Positions 1-5,531 of a stretch of DNA of 8,001 nucleotides are shown here, in pieces. The translations under genes and the position numbers were made by a program. How positions within the stretch are numbered: the first letter of the stretch is position 1; every line of letters begins with the position of its first letter. A model generated the notes under the pieces. That model searched no databases. It was not told where the DNA came from and worked only from the letters and a program-made list of their open reading frames with translations. Source of the stretch: Actinomycetales bacterium (GTDB lineage: Bacteria > Actinomycetota > Actinomycetes > Mycobacteriales > Mycobacteriaceae); the NCBI GenBank assembly GCA_012838715.1, contig DUOR01000074.1, positions 1-8,001 on the forward strand. The letters run 5' to 3'.

Positions 1-155
1 GTGACGTCGGGGACGTCGGGGACGGCCGGGGCGGTGGTGGCCTGCCCTGCCGTCTGCTCGGCCGTCTGCCCGGCCGCCTGCCCGGTCGCCCGCCCGGTTT
101 CCGACTCTCCGTCGGCGGCCGGCCCGGCTTCGGTCCTAACGGGTGAATGCGTCAT
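1..155 (-). CDS. Partial gene (N-terminus only), probable iron-siderophore ABC permease
   Basis: An open frame starts at an ATG at 155 and runs off the left edge after 51 codons. It overlaps the last 20 nt of the upstream substrate-binding gene. A strong SD (GGGGAG, 8 nt before the ATG) lies inside that gene, so translational coupling is likely. The visible residues are low-complexity: MTHSPVRTEAG, then a Gly/Gln/Ala/Thr segment with GQ(A/T)A-type units at residues 25-40, then TAPAVPDVPDV. No membrane helix or domain is reached. A FecCD-type permease usually follows a siderophore-binding protein, so that is the expected product, with this segment as a disordered cytoplasmic extension before the first helix. 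The assignment is from context only. An ATPase is the main alternative. Confidence 0.62.
   Translation of the reverse strand, partial: MTHSPVRTEAGPAADGESETGRATGQAAGQTAEQTAGQATTAPAVPDVPDV
36..83 (-). repeat. Four degenerate 12-bp tandem repeats inside the partial permease-like gene
   Basis: On the minus strand four consecutive 12-bp units, GGGCAGGCGGCC, GGGCAGACGGCC, GAGCAGACGGCA and GGGCAGGCCACC, encode GQAA, GQTA, EQTA and GQAT. The period is a multiple of three, so copy-number change would keep the frame. Confidence 0.75.
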
Positions 156-1341
156 AGTTGTCGCTCCCCGAGTTCGCGCCGACGGCGAGGACGCGGTCGA
201 TCTGGGCCTCGGTCAGGTCGTGGTCGTAGAGGAAGGAGTAGGTGTCCTTCATGGCCTGCCGGAGCTCGAAGTTGGCGTCCTCCGGGTGGAGCAGCTGCGC
301 GGCCCACTGCCACATGAGGTTGGATTCGTTGCTCGGCGGATCCCAGGCGAATCCGCCGTTGGGGACCTTGTAGACGCGCTTGTTCTTCACCGCCGACATC
401 TCGGCGAAGAAGGGATCGCCGTACATCGTGTCCGGGGTGGCGGGGGAGAAGTTGCCGATGAACACGACTTCCGGGTCCCATTCGAGCAGTTCCTCGCGGG
501 AGACCTTCACCGACGAGCCGGGGCCGGCGTTGGCGCCGACATTGTCCGCGCCGCAGAGCGTCAGCCAGAAATCCATGTAGGACTCGGTGCCGGAGACCTG
601 CATTTCGTCGTAGTTGTACAGGTTGACGGCGCGCGGGCGGTGGCGCGCGGTCCCGACGGCGCTTTCCACCGCCGCGCGGTCGCGGTGCATGTTGTCGAGG
701 ATCGTGTCGCCCCGTTCGGGCTTGCCGACGAGCTGGGTGAACATCCTGACCCAGAATTCAAGGTCCTCCTGCGTGCCGTAGATGATGAGCAGAAGTTCGA
801 GGCCGGCCTGTTCGATGGGGGCGATGATGTCGTCGCCGAACTGGGCCCACTGGATGACGACGTCCGGGTTCTGGGCGGCGATGGTCTCCACGTTGGGCAC
901 GAAGTCATTGCCGGCGGCGGCGATGGGCAGGTCCATGATTTCGGGGAACATTTCGCTGAGGAGCCCGTTGCCCGCCTGCATCTGGCTGGCCCGGTTGACG
1001 GCGACGATCTTGGATATGCCCTGGTCCGCCGCGATGATCATCGACGGGGCGGGGATGACGGTGGTGGCGATGCGCTCCACGGGGCCGTCGAAGACGACGG
1101 TGCGGCCCTGTTGGTCGGTGATCGACAGTCCGCCGCCATTGGTGCCGGTGCCGCCGGTTCCCGGGCCGGCGTCGGTGGCCTGGGTTTCGCGGGTGGAGCA
1201 TCCGGCGAGCGCGAGGGTGCCACCGCCGAGGAGCAGGAGCGCGGAGCGGAGGGCGGTTCGGCGGCTCATGGAGAATCGGCCGTTGTCCGGAGCCGCGGCA
1301 CCGTTTGTTGGGCGCGGGTTCGGGGGAGGTGTCGGATTCAT
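136..1341 (-). CDS. Iron/siderophore ABC transporter substrate-binding lipoprotein
   Basis: This 401-residue protein looks like a periplasmic-binding-protein family 2 (FecB/BtuF-like, PF01497) lipoprotein that captures ferric siderophore or heme outside the membrane and delivers it to an ABC permease. A Pro/Asn-rich N-terminus (1-24) precedes a Tat-like signal (MSRRTALR, 25-32), a hydrophobic stretch and lipobox LAGC, with Cys48 as the lipidation site. A Gly/Thr linker (57-71) leads to lobe 1 (about 72-190, with DQQGRTVVFDGPVERI) and lobe 2 (about 235-400, with VSREELLEWDPEVVFIGN). Length suits the family. The ATG at 1341 is chosen because GAGGA lies 9 nt upstream. Met25 would give a more normal signal peptide but has no SD. 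The next gene overlaps its end, indicating an operon, and DtxR-like boxes upstream suggest repression by iron. The exact ligand cannot be read from sequence. Confidence 0.93.
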   Translation of the reverse strand: MNPTPPPNPRPTNGAAAPDNGRFSMSRRTALRSALLLLGGGTLALAGCSTRETQATDAGPGTGGTGTNGGGLSITDQQGRTVVFDGPVERIATTVIPAPSMIIAADQGISKIVAVNRASQMQAGNGLLSEMFPEIMDLPIAAAGNDFVPNVETIAAQNPDVVIQWAQFGDDIIAPIEQAGLELLLIIYGTQEDLEFWVRMFTQLVGKPERGDTILDNMHRDRAAVESAVGTARHRPRAVNLYNYDEMQVSGTESYMDFWLTLCGADNVGANAGPGSSVKVSREELLEWDPEVVFIGNFSPATPDTMYGDPFFAEMSAVKNKRVYKVPNGGFAWDPPSNESNLMWQWAAQLLHPEDANFELRQAMKDTYSFLYDHDLTEAQIDRVLAVGANSGSDNYDAFTR

Positions 1342-1353
1342 CGTGATGGGTCC

Positions 1354-1389
1354 TCGTTGGTCTCGTTGGTCTCGTAGGTTTCGTCGGAT
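1354..1389 (-). repeat. Four 9-bp degenerate tandem repeats just upstream of the binding-protein gene
   Basis: Plus-strand units TCGTTGGTC, TCGTTGGTC, TCGTAGGTT and TCGTCGGAT are contiguous, the first two identical. They read GACCAACGA-like on the coding strand and abut the SD of the gene starting at 1341. They lie in the untranslated leader, so coding constraint does not explain them. Confidence 0.7.
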
Positions 1390-1411
1390 GGCCGGTTGCC
1401 CGGTTCGACGG

Positions 1412-1444
1412 TTATCCGGTTGGTCGCTTGTTCGTGGAGCTCAT
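1412..1444 (-). CDS. Possible 10-codon leader peptide of the iron-uptake operon
   Basis: A short frame reads MSSTNKRPTG and stops at TAA. It begins at an ATG at 1444 with GGGAGG (1453-1458) exactly 8 nt upstream, a better SD placement than that of the main gene. It ends 70 nt before the ATG of the substrate-binding protein. The SD is partly inside the inverted repeat at 1446-1477, so RNA folding could mask it. No run of one amino acid marks a classic attenuator. An ORF this short can arise by chance, so the evidence is limited to the SD, the spacing and the position. Confidence 0.33.
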   Translation of the reverse strand: MSSTNKRPTG

Positions 1445-1445
1445 C

Positions 1446-1477
1446 GGAATGGCCTCCCGTGACTGGCCGGCCATTCC
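1446..1477 (-). promoter_or_regulatory. 9-bp perfect inverted repeat (leader hairpin or operator)
   Basis: GGAATGGCC (1446-1454) and GGCCATTCC (1469-1477) are perfect inverted copies around a 14-nt loop. A second palindrome, TGGCCGGCCA (1464-1473), overlaps the right arm and could form a competing structure. It lies between the DtxR-like boxes and the gene, probably in the transcribed leader, and no U-tract follows on the minus strand, so it is not a standard terminator. It could be an RNA hairpin over the leader-ORF SD or a dimeric repressor site. Confidence 0.55.
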
Positions 1478-1498
1478 TGCTCAAATAAAGAACAAAGG

Positions 1499-1517
1499 GG
1501 AGGGTAGCCTAACTAAG
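1499..1517. promoter_or_regulatory. DtxR/IdeR-type iron box
   Basis: GGAGGGTAGCCTAACTAAG matches the DtxR consensus TTAGGTTAGSCTAACCTWA at about 13 of 19 positions, including an unbroken TAGCCTAAC core. It lies about 160 bp upstream of the iron-uptake lipoprotein. On the minus strand the core contains TAGGCT (1506-1511), a plausible actinobacterial -10, so iron-loaded DtxR would cover the promoter. A -35 is not clear. An alternative promoter would place TTAGGC within the box as -35 and the A/T-rich TTTATT at 1483-1488 as -10, 17 nt away. Confidence 0.72.
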
Positions 1518-1518
1518 G

Positions 1519-1537
1519 GCCGCCTAGCCTATAGGGG
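1519..1537. promoter_or_regulatory. Second, weaker DtxR-like half-box
   Basis: GCCGCCTAGCCTATAGGGG repeats the TAGCCTA core of the neighbouring box, but its outer arms match poorly. The two cores are centred at 1508 and 1528, exactly 20 bp (about two helical turns) apart, so two dimers could sit on the same DNA face. This copy also contains TAGGCT on the minus strand (1526-1531) as an alternative -10. Confidence 0.45.
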
Positions 1538-1862
1538 TAAGGCGGGGGTGGGGTGGGTCACGTTTTTGTGGATGCGCCGAACGTTCCTGTGGATTCGCCC
1601 CCGGGCCGCGTCCACGATCCGCATGCGCTCAACCCGGGGTCGGGATGCAGTTCATGGCTCCGTCGGGCCGGCCCGATTGCGGCCGCGCCACCGTCGGCAC
1701 GCTCCTTTTCGAACGCCCGCACGAGGCTCCGCCGAATGTGCGGGGACCCAATCCGGGCGGTGTCCTACCCTTCGGTCCAAACCAGCGGAATCACTGGCTG
1801 AACCACAGGAAAGGGACTGGCGCCGGGAACGGTCGCCGGCGAAGGGCTAGAAGGGGAACATC
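1538..1862. other. Intergenic region with no convincing gene
   Basis: These 325 bp separate the divergent iron-uptake and acidic-protein genes. The open frames crossing it have no good SD and no protein-like composition, so I call no gene. It holds two TGTGGAT(G/T)CGCC sequences at 1567-1578 and 1588-1599 (21 bp apart). A TACCCT (1766-1771) could be a -10 for the downstream plus-strand gene, but no -35 is recognisable. The SD of that gene, GAAGGGGA, ends 5 nt before its ATG. No terminator hairpin with a T-tract is evident. Confidence 0.6.
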
Positions 1863-3101
1863 ATGGATCTTCACACGATGGCGCAGGTCAAGCGGTTGTT
1901 CGCGTGGGCCGACGCCGACGACGAGACCCGCAACATGGAGCTGCACCTCGAGGTGGCGTTCCGCATCGTCGCCGAGCAGGTGTGGCAGATCGAGCGGCGG
2001 TCGACGATGACGCGCGAGCAGCTCCGCGAGCGGGATGACCCGAAGCCGGTCGAGGTGATCATGGAGCCGGCGTACCGGGAGCAGAAGGCCCGGCTGGGGC
2101 AGCTCATCGCGGGCGCGCTGCATTGCCGGTTCGTGTGGTTCGGTTCGCTGCACCGCGTCGGCCCGACGACCGCGTACTTCGTCGGCTCGGCCGTGCACGT
2201 CGACCGGGCGCGGCTGCTGTACGAGCTCATCGAGCCCGACCTGCGGTTGCTCACCCGCTTCATCCAGCCGAAGGCCGGCAAGGGCACGGGACCCGGCGGC
2301 GCGCCCAGCGCGGACGGCATGGACTTCTTCCGCGCCCGCAGCTGGGCGATGCAGGACCTGGTCACGTGGATTGGTGCGCGCCTCACCGACATCGAGGCGG
2401 GGGTCGCCGCCCGCACCGGGCTTGCCGACGATTTCCGCATCGACGCACGGAACATCGACGGCTTCGTCGACCACCTGTGGCGCGACGCCTTCGACCGGGG
2501 CATCGAGCCGGGGGCTCCGGACCTGCCGCTCATCGACGGCATCCCTTACACGCCGGATAACGGGGAGGATGAGGAGGACGAGGACGAGGACGAGTTCGAG
2601 GACGGCGAGTTCGCGGACGGCGAAGGCGACGAGCCCGATTTCGGTGACGAGCCCGATTTCGGCGAAGACGACGAGCCCACGTTCGAGTTCGATTTCGACG
2701 AAGTCGACGAGCCCATGTTCGAGCTCGATGACGACGCCGATGACGACGTCGCAGATGACGACGACGAAGACGGCGACGTCGACTGGGATGAGGACGACGA
2801 GTGGGAGGACGACGAGGAATCCGGGTTCGTCCATCCCGACCAGGCCGCCCTCGACCTGGACCTGTTTGGCGGGGCGAGTGCGCCGGCGGATCCCGGGGCT
2901 TCCGGAGGCGCCGACTCATCCGACGATCACGGTTCATCCGACGGCCCCCGCCCGCCCGGCCCCCGGTCGATCGATGGTCGGAGTGCCGAGGAGTTGCTGG
3001 ACGAATGGTTGTCCATGACGGACGAGGAGTGGGCCCGCTACAACGGCGTGAAGGATCAGTGGGAAGAGGACGAGGCGTTCCGCGAGGATGACTCCGCCTA
3101 G
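1863..3101 (+). CDS. DUF2786-like protein with a long, extremely acidic C-terminal tail
   Basis: This 412-residue protein is probably cytoplasmic, with no signal peptide or membrane segment. Residues about 1-210 look folded. Segment 78-135 (LIAGALHCRFVWFG, then YFVGSAVHVDRARLLYELI) and the following RARSWAMQDLVTWIGARL (157-173) resemble the C-terminal half of actinobacterial and phage DUF2786 proteins. The match is from memory, and the usual N-terminal helical domain is not obvious. Residues 232-319 are about 65% Asp/Glu, and no Lys or Arg occurs from 213 to 362. DEPDFG-type units repeat at 256-286. A Pro/Ser/Gly linker (337-368) leads to an amphipathic C-terminus (EELLDEWLSMTDEEWARY). The ATG at 1863 has an adjacent SD. 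The gene ends 12 bp before the convergent CapA-like gene. Function is unknown; DNA mimicry, an RNA/DNA-binding chaperone or cation binding are possibilities only. Confidence 0.85.
   Translation: MDLHTMAQVKRLFAWADADDETRNMELHLEVAFRIVAEQVWQIERRSTMTREQLRERDDPKPVEVIMEPAYREQKARLGQLIAGALHCRFVWFGSLHRVGPTTAYFVGSAVHVDRARLLYELIEPDLRLLTRFIQPKAGKGTGPGGAPSADGMDFFRARSWAMQDLVTWIGARLTDIEAGVAARTGLADDFRIDARNIDGFVDHLWRDAFDRGIEPGAPDLPLIDGIPYTPDNGEDEEDEDEDEFEDGEFADGEGDEPDFGDEPDFGEDDEPTFEFDFDEVDEPMFELDDDADDDVADDDDEDGDVDWDEDDEWEDDEESGFVHPDQAALDLDLFGGASAPADPGASGGADSSDDHGSSDGPRPPGPRSIDGRSAEELLDEWLSMTDEEWARYNGVKDQWEEDEAFREDDSA
2628..2663 (+). repeat. 18-bp tandem duplication in the acidic tail
   Basis: GACGAGCCCGATTTCGGT (2628-2645) is followed at once by a copy differing only in the last base (2646-2663), encoding DEPDFG twice. 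Diverged relatives (DEPTFE, DEPMFE) follow downstream, suggesting the tail grew by repeat expansion. Confidence 0.85.
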
Positions 3102-3113
3102 CGGCCCGCGCCC

Positions 3114-4388
3114 TTACCCTTCGGTGACGTCCTCCGGCGACAGTCCGCGGCTGAAGACGGCGCCGCGGGTGCGGTCGAGGGATGCCTGCAGCCATTCCCG
3201 GTCCACGCCGTCGCGTTCGAACAGCGTGGAAATGGGGGCGGCCTTGACGGGAGTGACGCCGTGCGGGGTGATGATGGTCGGGATGTACGTCAGTTCCGCG
3301 ACCTCCCAGCCGCCGCCGTCGCGGGGGACGAACCGGAATTCGACGCTCATTCCGTCGTAGGCCAGGGTGTTTTCGGGGATTTGGTGCGCGACGTGGTTGC
3401 CCAGGCCGTACACGACCCATTTGCCGTTGACCCGTTCGATCGGCTGCACGGCGTGGATGTGGTGGCCGTAGACGGCGTCGATGTCGGGGGAGCGGGTGAG
3501 GATGTCCGCCAGTTCGAGCTGCTGCTGCGTCGGTTCGGTGACTCCTTCGTCGCCGGCGTGCACGGCGGCGAGGACGATGTCGGCGCCGGCCGCGCGGGCC
3601 TCGGCGGCCTTGGCCAGCAGTGCGTCGGGGTTGAGGTCCTGGAGCATCCAGGGTTCCGGCACGGGCATGCCGTTGGTGCCGTAGGTGCCGGTGACCACGG
3701 CGACGCGCACGCCGTCGGCGGTGGTGAAGATGCGCGGGGCGGCGTCTTCCTCGGGGCTGCGGGCGGCGCCGGCGTGGACGATGCCGGCGTCGTCCATGGC
3801 GTCGAGCGTGCGGATCATGCCTTCCGGGCCCCAGTCCATCGTGTGGTTCGATGCGACGGTGCACATGTCCCAGCCGGCGTCGGCGATGCCCTGCGCGATT
3901 TGCGGGGGTGATTTGAACATCGGCCATTCGGCGTAGGGGCCGCCCCATTCGGAGAAGGGGGTCTCCTGGTGGCAGATGGCCACGTCCGCCTCGTTGAGCA
4001 CGGGGGAGATGTCCTCGAAGACGGGCGTGAAGTCCCAGCTGCCGTCGTCGTTCATGCCACTTTCCCACACGGGCGGGTGCCACAGCAGGTCGCCGGTGAC
4101 GTTGATGGTCACCGCCGGGTCGTCGTGCGGCGGGGCGGCCGTGGTGGCGGTCGCGGTGGTGTTGTCGTCGCCGGTGGCGGTGCTTTCCGACGTCCCGGCG
4201 TCCCCGACGCCGAAGCCCGTCGTGTACGCGACGACCGCGGTGATGGCGCCGCCGAACAGCGCCCCGACGAGGAAAGTCCGCAGGTCGGCGGCTCGCGCGG
4301 AGCTGCGGTGGCCGACGCCGGGGGACTTGGTGGCGCGGCGGGGGTCGTCGCCGGATGTGCCGCCGGCGCGGTGGCGTGAGGAACCCAT
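3114..4388 (-). CDS. CapA family protein (PgsA/CapA-type metallophosphatase fold), membrane-anchored
   Basis: This 424-residue protein has a basic, Ser/Gly-rich cytoplasmic N-terminus (1-36), one membrane segment (about 38-57), a Thr/Gly/Ala-rich linker (58-92) and an extracytoplasmic CapA domain (about 93-385). Motifs in order are TGDLLWHP (Asp100), CHQETPF (139-145), ASNHTMDWG (179-187), VHAGDEG (276-282), YGHHIHAVQP (307-316) and YGLGNH (327-332). These are the metal-binding positions of the calcineurin-like CapA fold. CapA homologues act in poly-gamma-glutamate capsule synthesis, but no capB or capC partner is visible, so the substrate here is unknown and a wall or envelope role is more cautious. 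The ATG at 4388 is the first start in frame and lacks an SD, so the mRNA may be leaderless. It diverges from the L,D-transpeptidase gene and converges on the acidic-protein gene 12 bp away. Confidence 0.92.
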   Translation of the reverse strand: MGSSRHRAGGTSGDDPRRATKSPGVGHRSSARAADLRTFLVGALFGGAITAVVAYTTGFGVGDAGTSESTATGDDNTTATATTAAPPHDDPAVTINVTGDLLWHPPVWESGMNDDGSWDFTPVFEDISPVLNEADVAICHQETPFSEWGGPYAEWPMFKSPPQIAQGIADAGWDMCTVASNHTMDWGPEGMIRTLDAMDDAGIVHAGAARSPEEDAAPRIFTTADGVRVAVVTGTYGTNGMPVPEPWMLQDLNPDALLAKAAEARAAGADIVLAAVHAGDEGVTEPTQQQLELADILTRSPDIDAVYGHHIHAVQPIERVNGKWVVYGLGNHVAHQIPENTLAYDGMSVEFRFVPRDGGGWEVAELTYIPTIITPHGVTPVKAAPISTLFERDGVDREWLQASLDRTRGAVFSRGLSPEDVTEG

Positions 4389-4397
4389 GGTGTGGCC

Positions 4398-4426
4398 AGT
4401 ATGGGGGAAAGCCCCGGGATTGTTCG
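4398..4426 (-). promoter_or_regulatory. Candidate promoter of the CapA-family gene (leaderless)
   Basis: On the minus strand CGAACA (4421-4426), a 17-nt spacer and CATACT (4398-4403) form a moderate -35/-10 pair. Only 9 nt separate CATACT from the ATG, placing the transcript start at or near the start codon. This fits the absence of an SD. Confidence 0.38.
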
Positions 4427-4609
4427 GTGGACATGCGGCCCTGGGGTAGCGGCCGTGCGGGCGGGCCCCGGTTCCGGCGCGCCCTGCGGTTATCCGACCG
4501 TCACATGCGTCTTTTCGTGCGGGCTATCCGGGGGGCCGCCGGTGGCTATCGCGTGTCCCGAACACCCGCCTTCGGGGTCGCCGGGTTGGGGGTCTCGACA
4601 ACAAATGGG

Positions 4610-4639
4610 GTGCGATCGGCGTTCACCACCAGGTAAGTT
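4610..4639 (+). promoter_or_regulatory. Candidate promoter of the L,D-transpeptidase gene (leaderless)
   Basis: GTGCGA (4610-4615), an 18-nt spacer and TAAGTT (4634-4639, fitting the actinobacterial TANNNT -10) precede the GTG start by 8 nt. Transcription would begin at the start codon itself. The only SD-like AGG lies about 14 nt upstream, too far for normal initiation. Confidence 0.45.
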
Positions 4640-4647
4640 CGACAGAC

Positions 4648-5454
4648 GTGAATACTTCACCTGCACCTCGCCATCGCGCGGGCCGCCATCGGGCCAACAG
4701 TTCGTCCGATCAGTGGTTCGTCAAGGTCGACGGTTCCCGGCCGGCCGGTGGCCGCCGTCGGGCCGCCGAGCCGGCGAAGCGATCCCGCCTGCCGATGCTC
4801 GGCGTCGGCGCGGCGGCGCTGGCGCTGGTGGGCATCCTGGGGCTGAATGCCGCGGTCGACACCGACGAGGTGCTCACCGCCGAGGCCCGCGAGGCGACCC
4901 CGGTCGCGCCGCAGCCGCTTTCGGACGAAGCGCGGCTCGACGTCGTCGGCACGCACCTGCAGGACGTGCCGGTCCCGTTCCCGCGCAACGTGGAGATCCA
5001 CGACGTGGTCGGGGAGGCCCAGCCGATGACGCCGGAAGAGGCGGTCGAGGTGGTCGACGAGAAGCTGCTCGAGTGGAATCTCACCCCCACCGGTGAACTG
5101 GTGAACAATCCGTGCCCGCCGCACGCGCGCGCCTGCGTGGACGTCGACAATCAGTTGGCGTGGCTGCAGGAGGACGGCGTGATCACGCACGGCCCGGTGG
5201 CGAACACGACCGGCAAGCCCGGCCACGAGACGCCGCGCGGCGAGTTCACGGTGCTGCGCAAGGTCCGCGACGAGGTCAGCTACGTCTACAACCTCGAGCC
5301 GATGCCGTTCTCGGTGTACTTCACGGAGCTCGGCGTCGCGTTCCACGAGGGGTCGCTGGAGGACCAGTCGTACGGCTGCATCCACCTGTCCAACGAGGAC
5401 GCCGTCCACTTCTTCGATGTGCTGCAGCCCAGCGACATCGTCGTGGTGGTGTAG
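4648..5454 (+). CDS. L,D-transpeptidase (YkuD domain), membrane-anchored
   Basis: This 268-residue enzyme is predicted to form 3-3 cross-links (or link other groups) to peptidoglycan stem peptides outside the membrane. The N-terminus is basic and cytoplasmic (1-48), with one membrane helix (about 50-69) and a linker. The Met/Glu-rich segment 126-145 precedes the YkuD domain (about 163-268). It has the N-terminal NQLAWLQEDG strand pair, the TTGKPGHETPRGEFTV motif (187-202) and the catalytic region FHEGSL...SYGCIHLSNEDA with His233 and nucleophile Cys244. His246 stands where many family members have Arg (GCIR). Cys156 and Cys163 could form a disulfide. The GTG at 4648 is chosen because a -10 lies 8 nt upstream, no SD fits and the next Met is inside the membrane helix. 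It diverges from the CapA-like gene, another envelope protein. Confidence 0.93.
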   Translation: MNTSPAPRHRAGRHRANSSSDQWFVKVDGSRPAGGRRRAAEPAKRSRLPMLGVGAAALALVGILGLNAAVDTDEVLTAEAREATPVAPQPLSDEARLDVVGTHLQDVPVPFPRNVEIHDVVGEAQPMTPEEAVEVVDEKLLEWNLTPTGELVNNPCPPHARACVDVDNQLAWLQEDGVITHGPVANTTGKPGHETPRGEFTVLRKVRDEVSYVYNLEPMPFSVYFTELGVAFHEGSLEDQSYGCIHLSNEDAVHFFDVLQPSDIVVVV

Positions 5455-5476
5455 GGCGGGCCCCCGCTGAGCTCAC

Positions 5477-5511
5477 CCGGCCGGATTCGCCGGCCGGATT
5501 CGCCCGGCCGG
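5477..5511. repeat. Three CCGGCCGG palindromes between convergent genes (possible bidirectional terminator)
   Basis: The self-complementary octamer CCGGCCGG occurs at 5477-5484, 5490-5497 and 5504-5511, separated by ATTCG and ATTCGC. Copies 1 and 2 form an 8-bp GC stem with a 5-nt loop, and copies 2 and 3 can form a competing one. It starts 23 bp after the L,D-transpeptidase stop and 21 bp after the convergent DUF1877 gene's stop. There is no T-tract, so intrinsic termination is uncertain. Confidence 0.6.
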
Positions 5512-5531
5512 TTCCGCCCGGTTCGTTCCGC

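Noticed and set aside
1..1377. Long plus-strand open frame (about 458 codons) opposite the substrate-binding gene
   Set aside because: It is the mirror of the well-supported minus-strand lipoprotein and partial permease-like gene. Its composition (Val/Gly/Asp/Ala-rich, no domain) is typical of antisense frames in high-GC DNA.
1428..1850. Possible plus-strand small gene in the intergenic region before the acidic-protein gene
   Set aside because: No SD, it crosses the DtxR-like boxes, its composition is random-like, and competing frames of similar length exist.
1791..2834. Minus-strand open frame (about 347 codons) opposite the acidic protein
   Set aside because: Its Val/Leu/Glu repeats are the antisense reading of the Asp/Glu repeats, and no domain or SD supports it.
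2530..4434. Long minus-strand open frame (about 634 codons), Arg/Pro-rich
   Set aside because: It spans the acidic-tail gene and the CapA-family gene in the wrong frame. Its Arg/Pro/His-rich product is the shadow of GC-rich codons in the real gene, and it shows no recognisable domain.
4552..4564. GTGTCCCGAACAC, short inverted repeat in the divergent envelope-gene region
   Set aside because: The arms are only 4 bp with a 5-bp spacer and match no operator I know, so chance is the simplest explanation.
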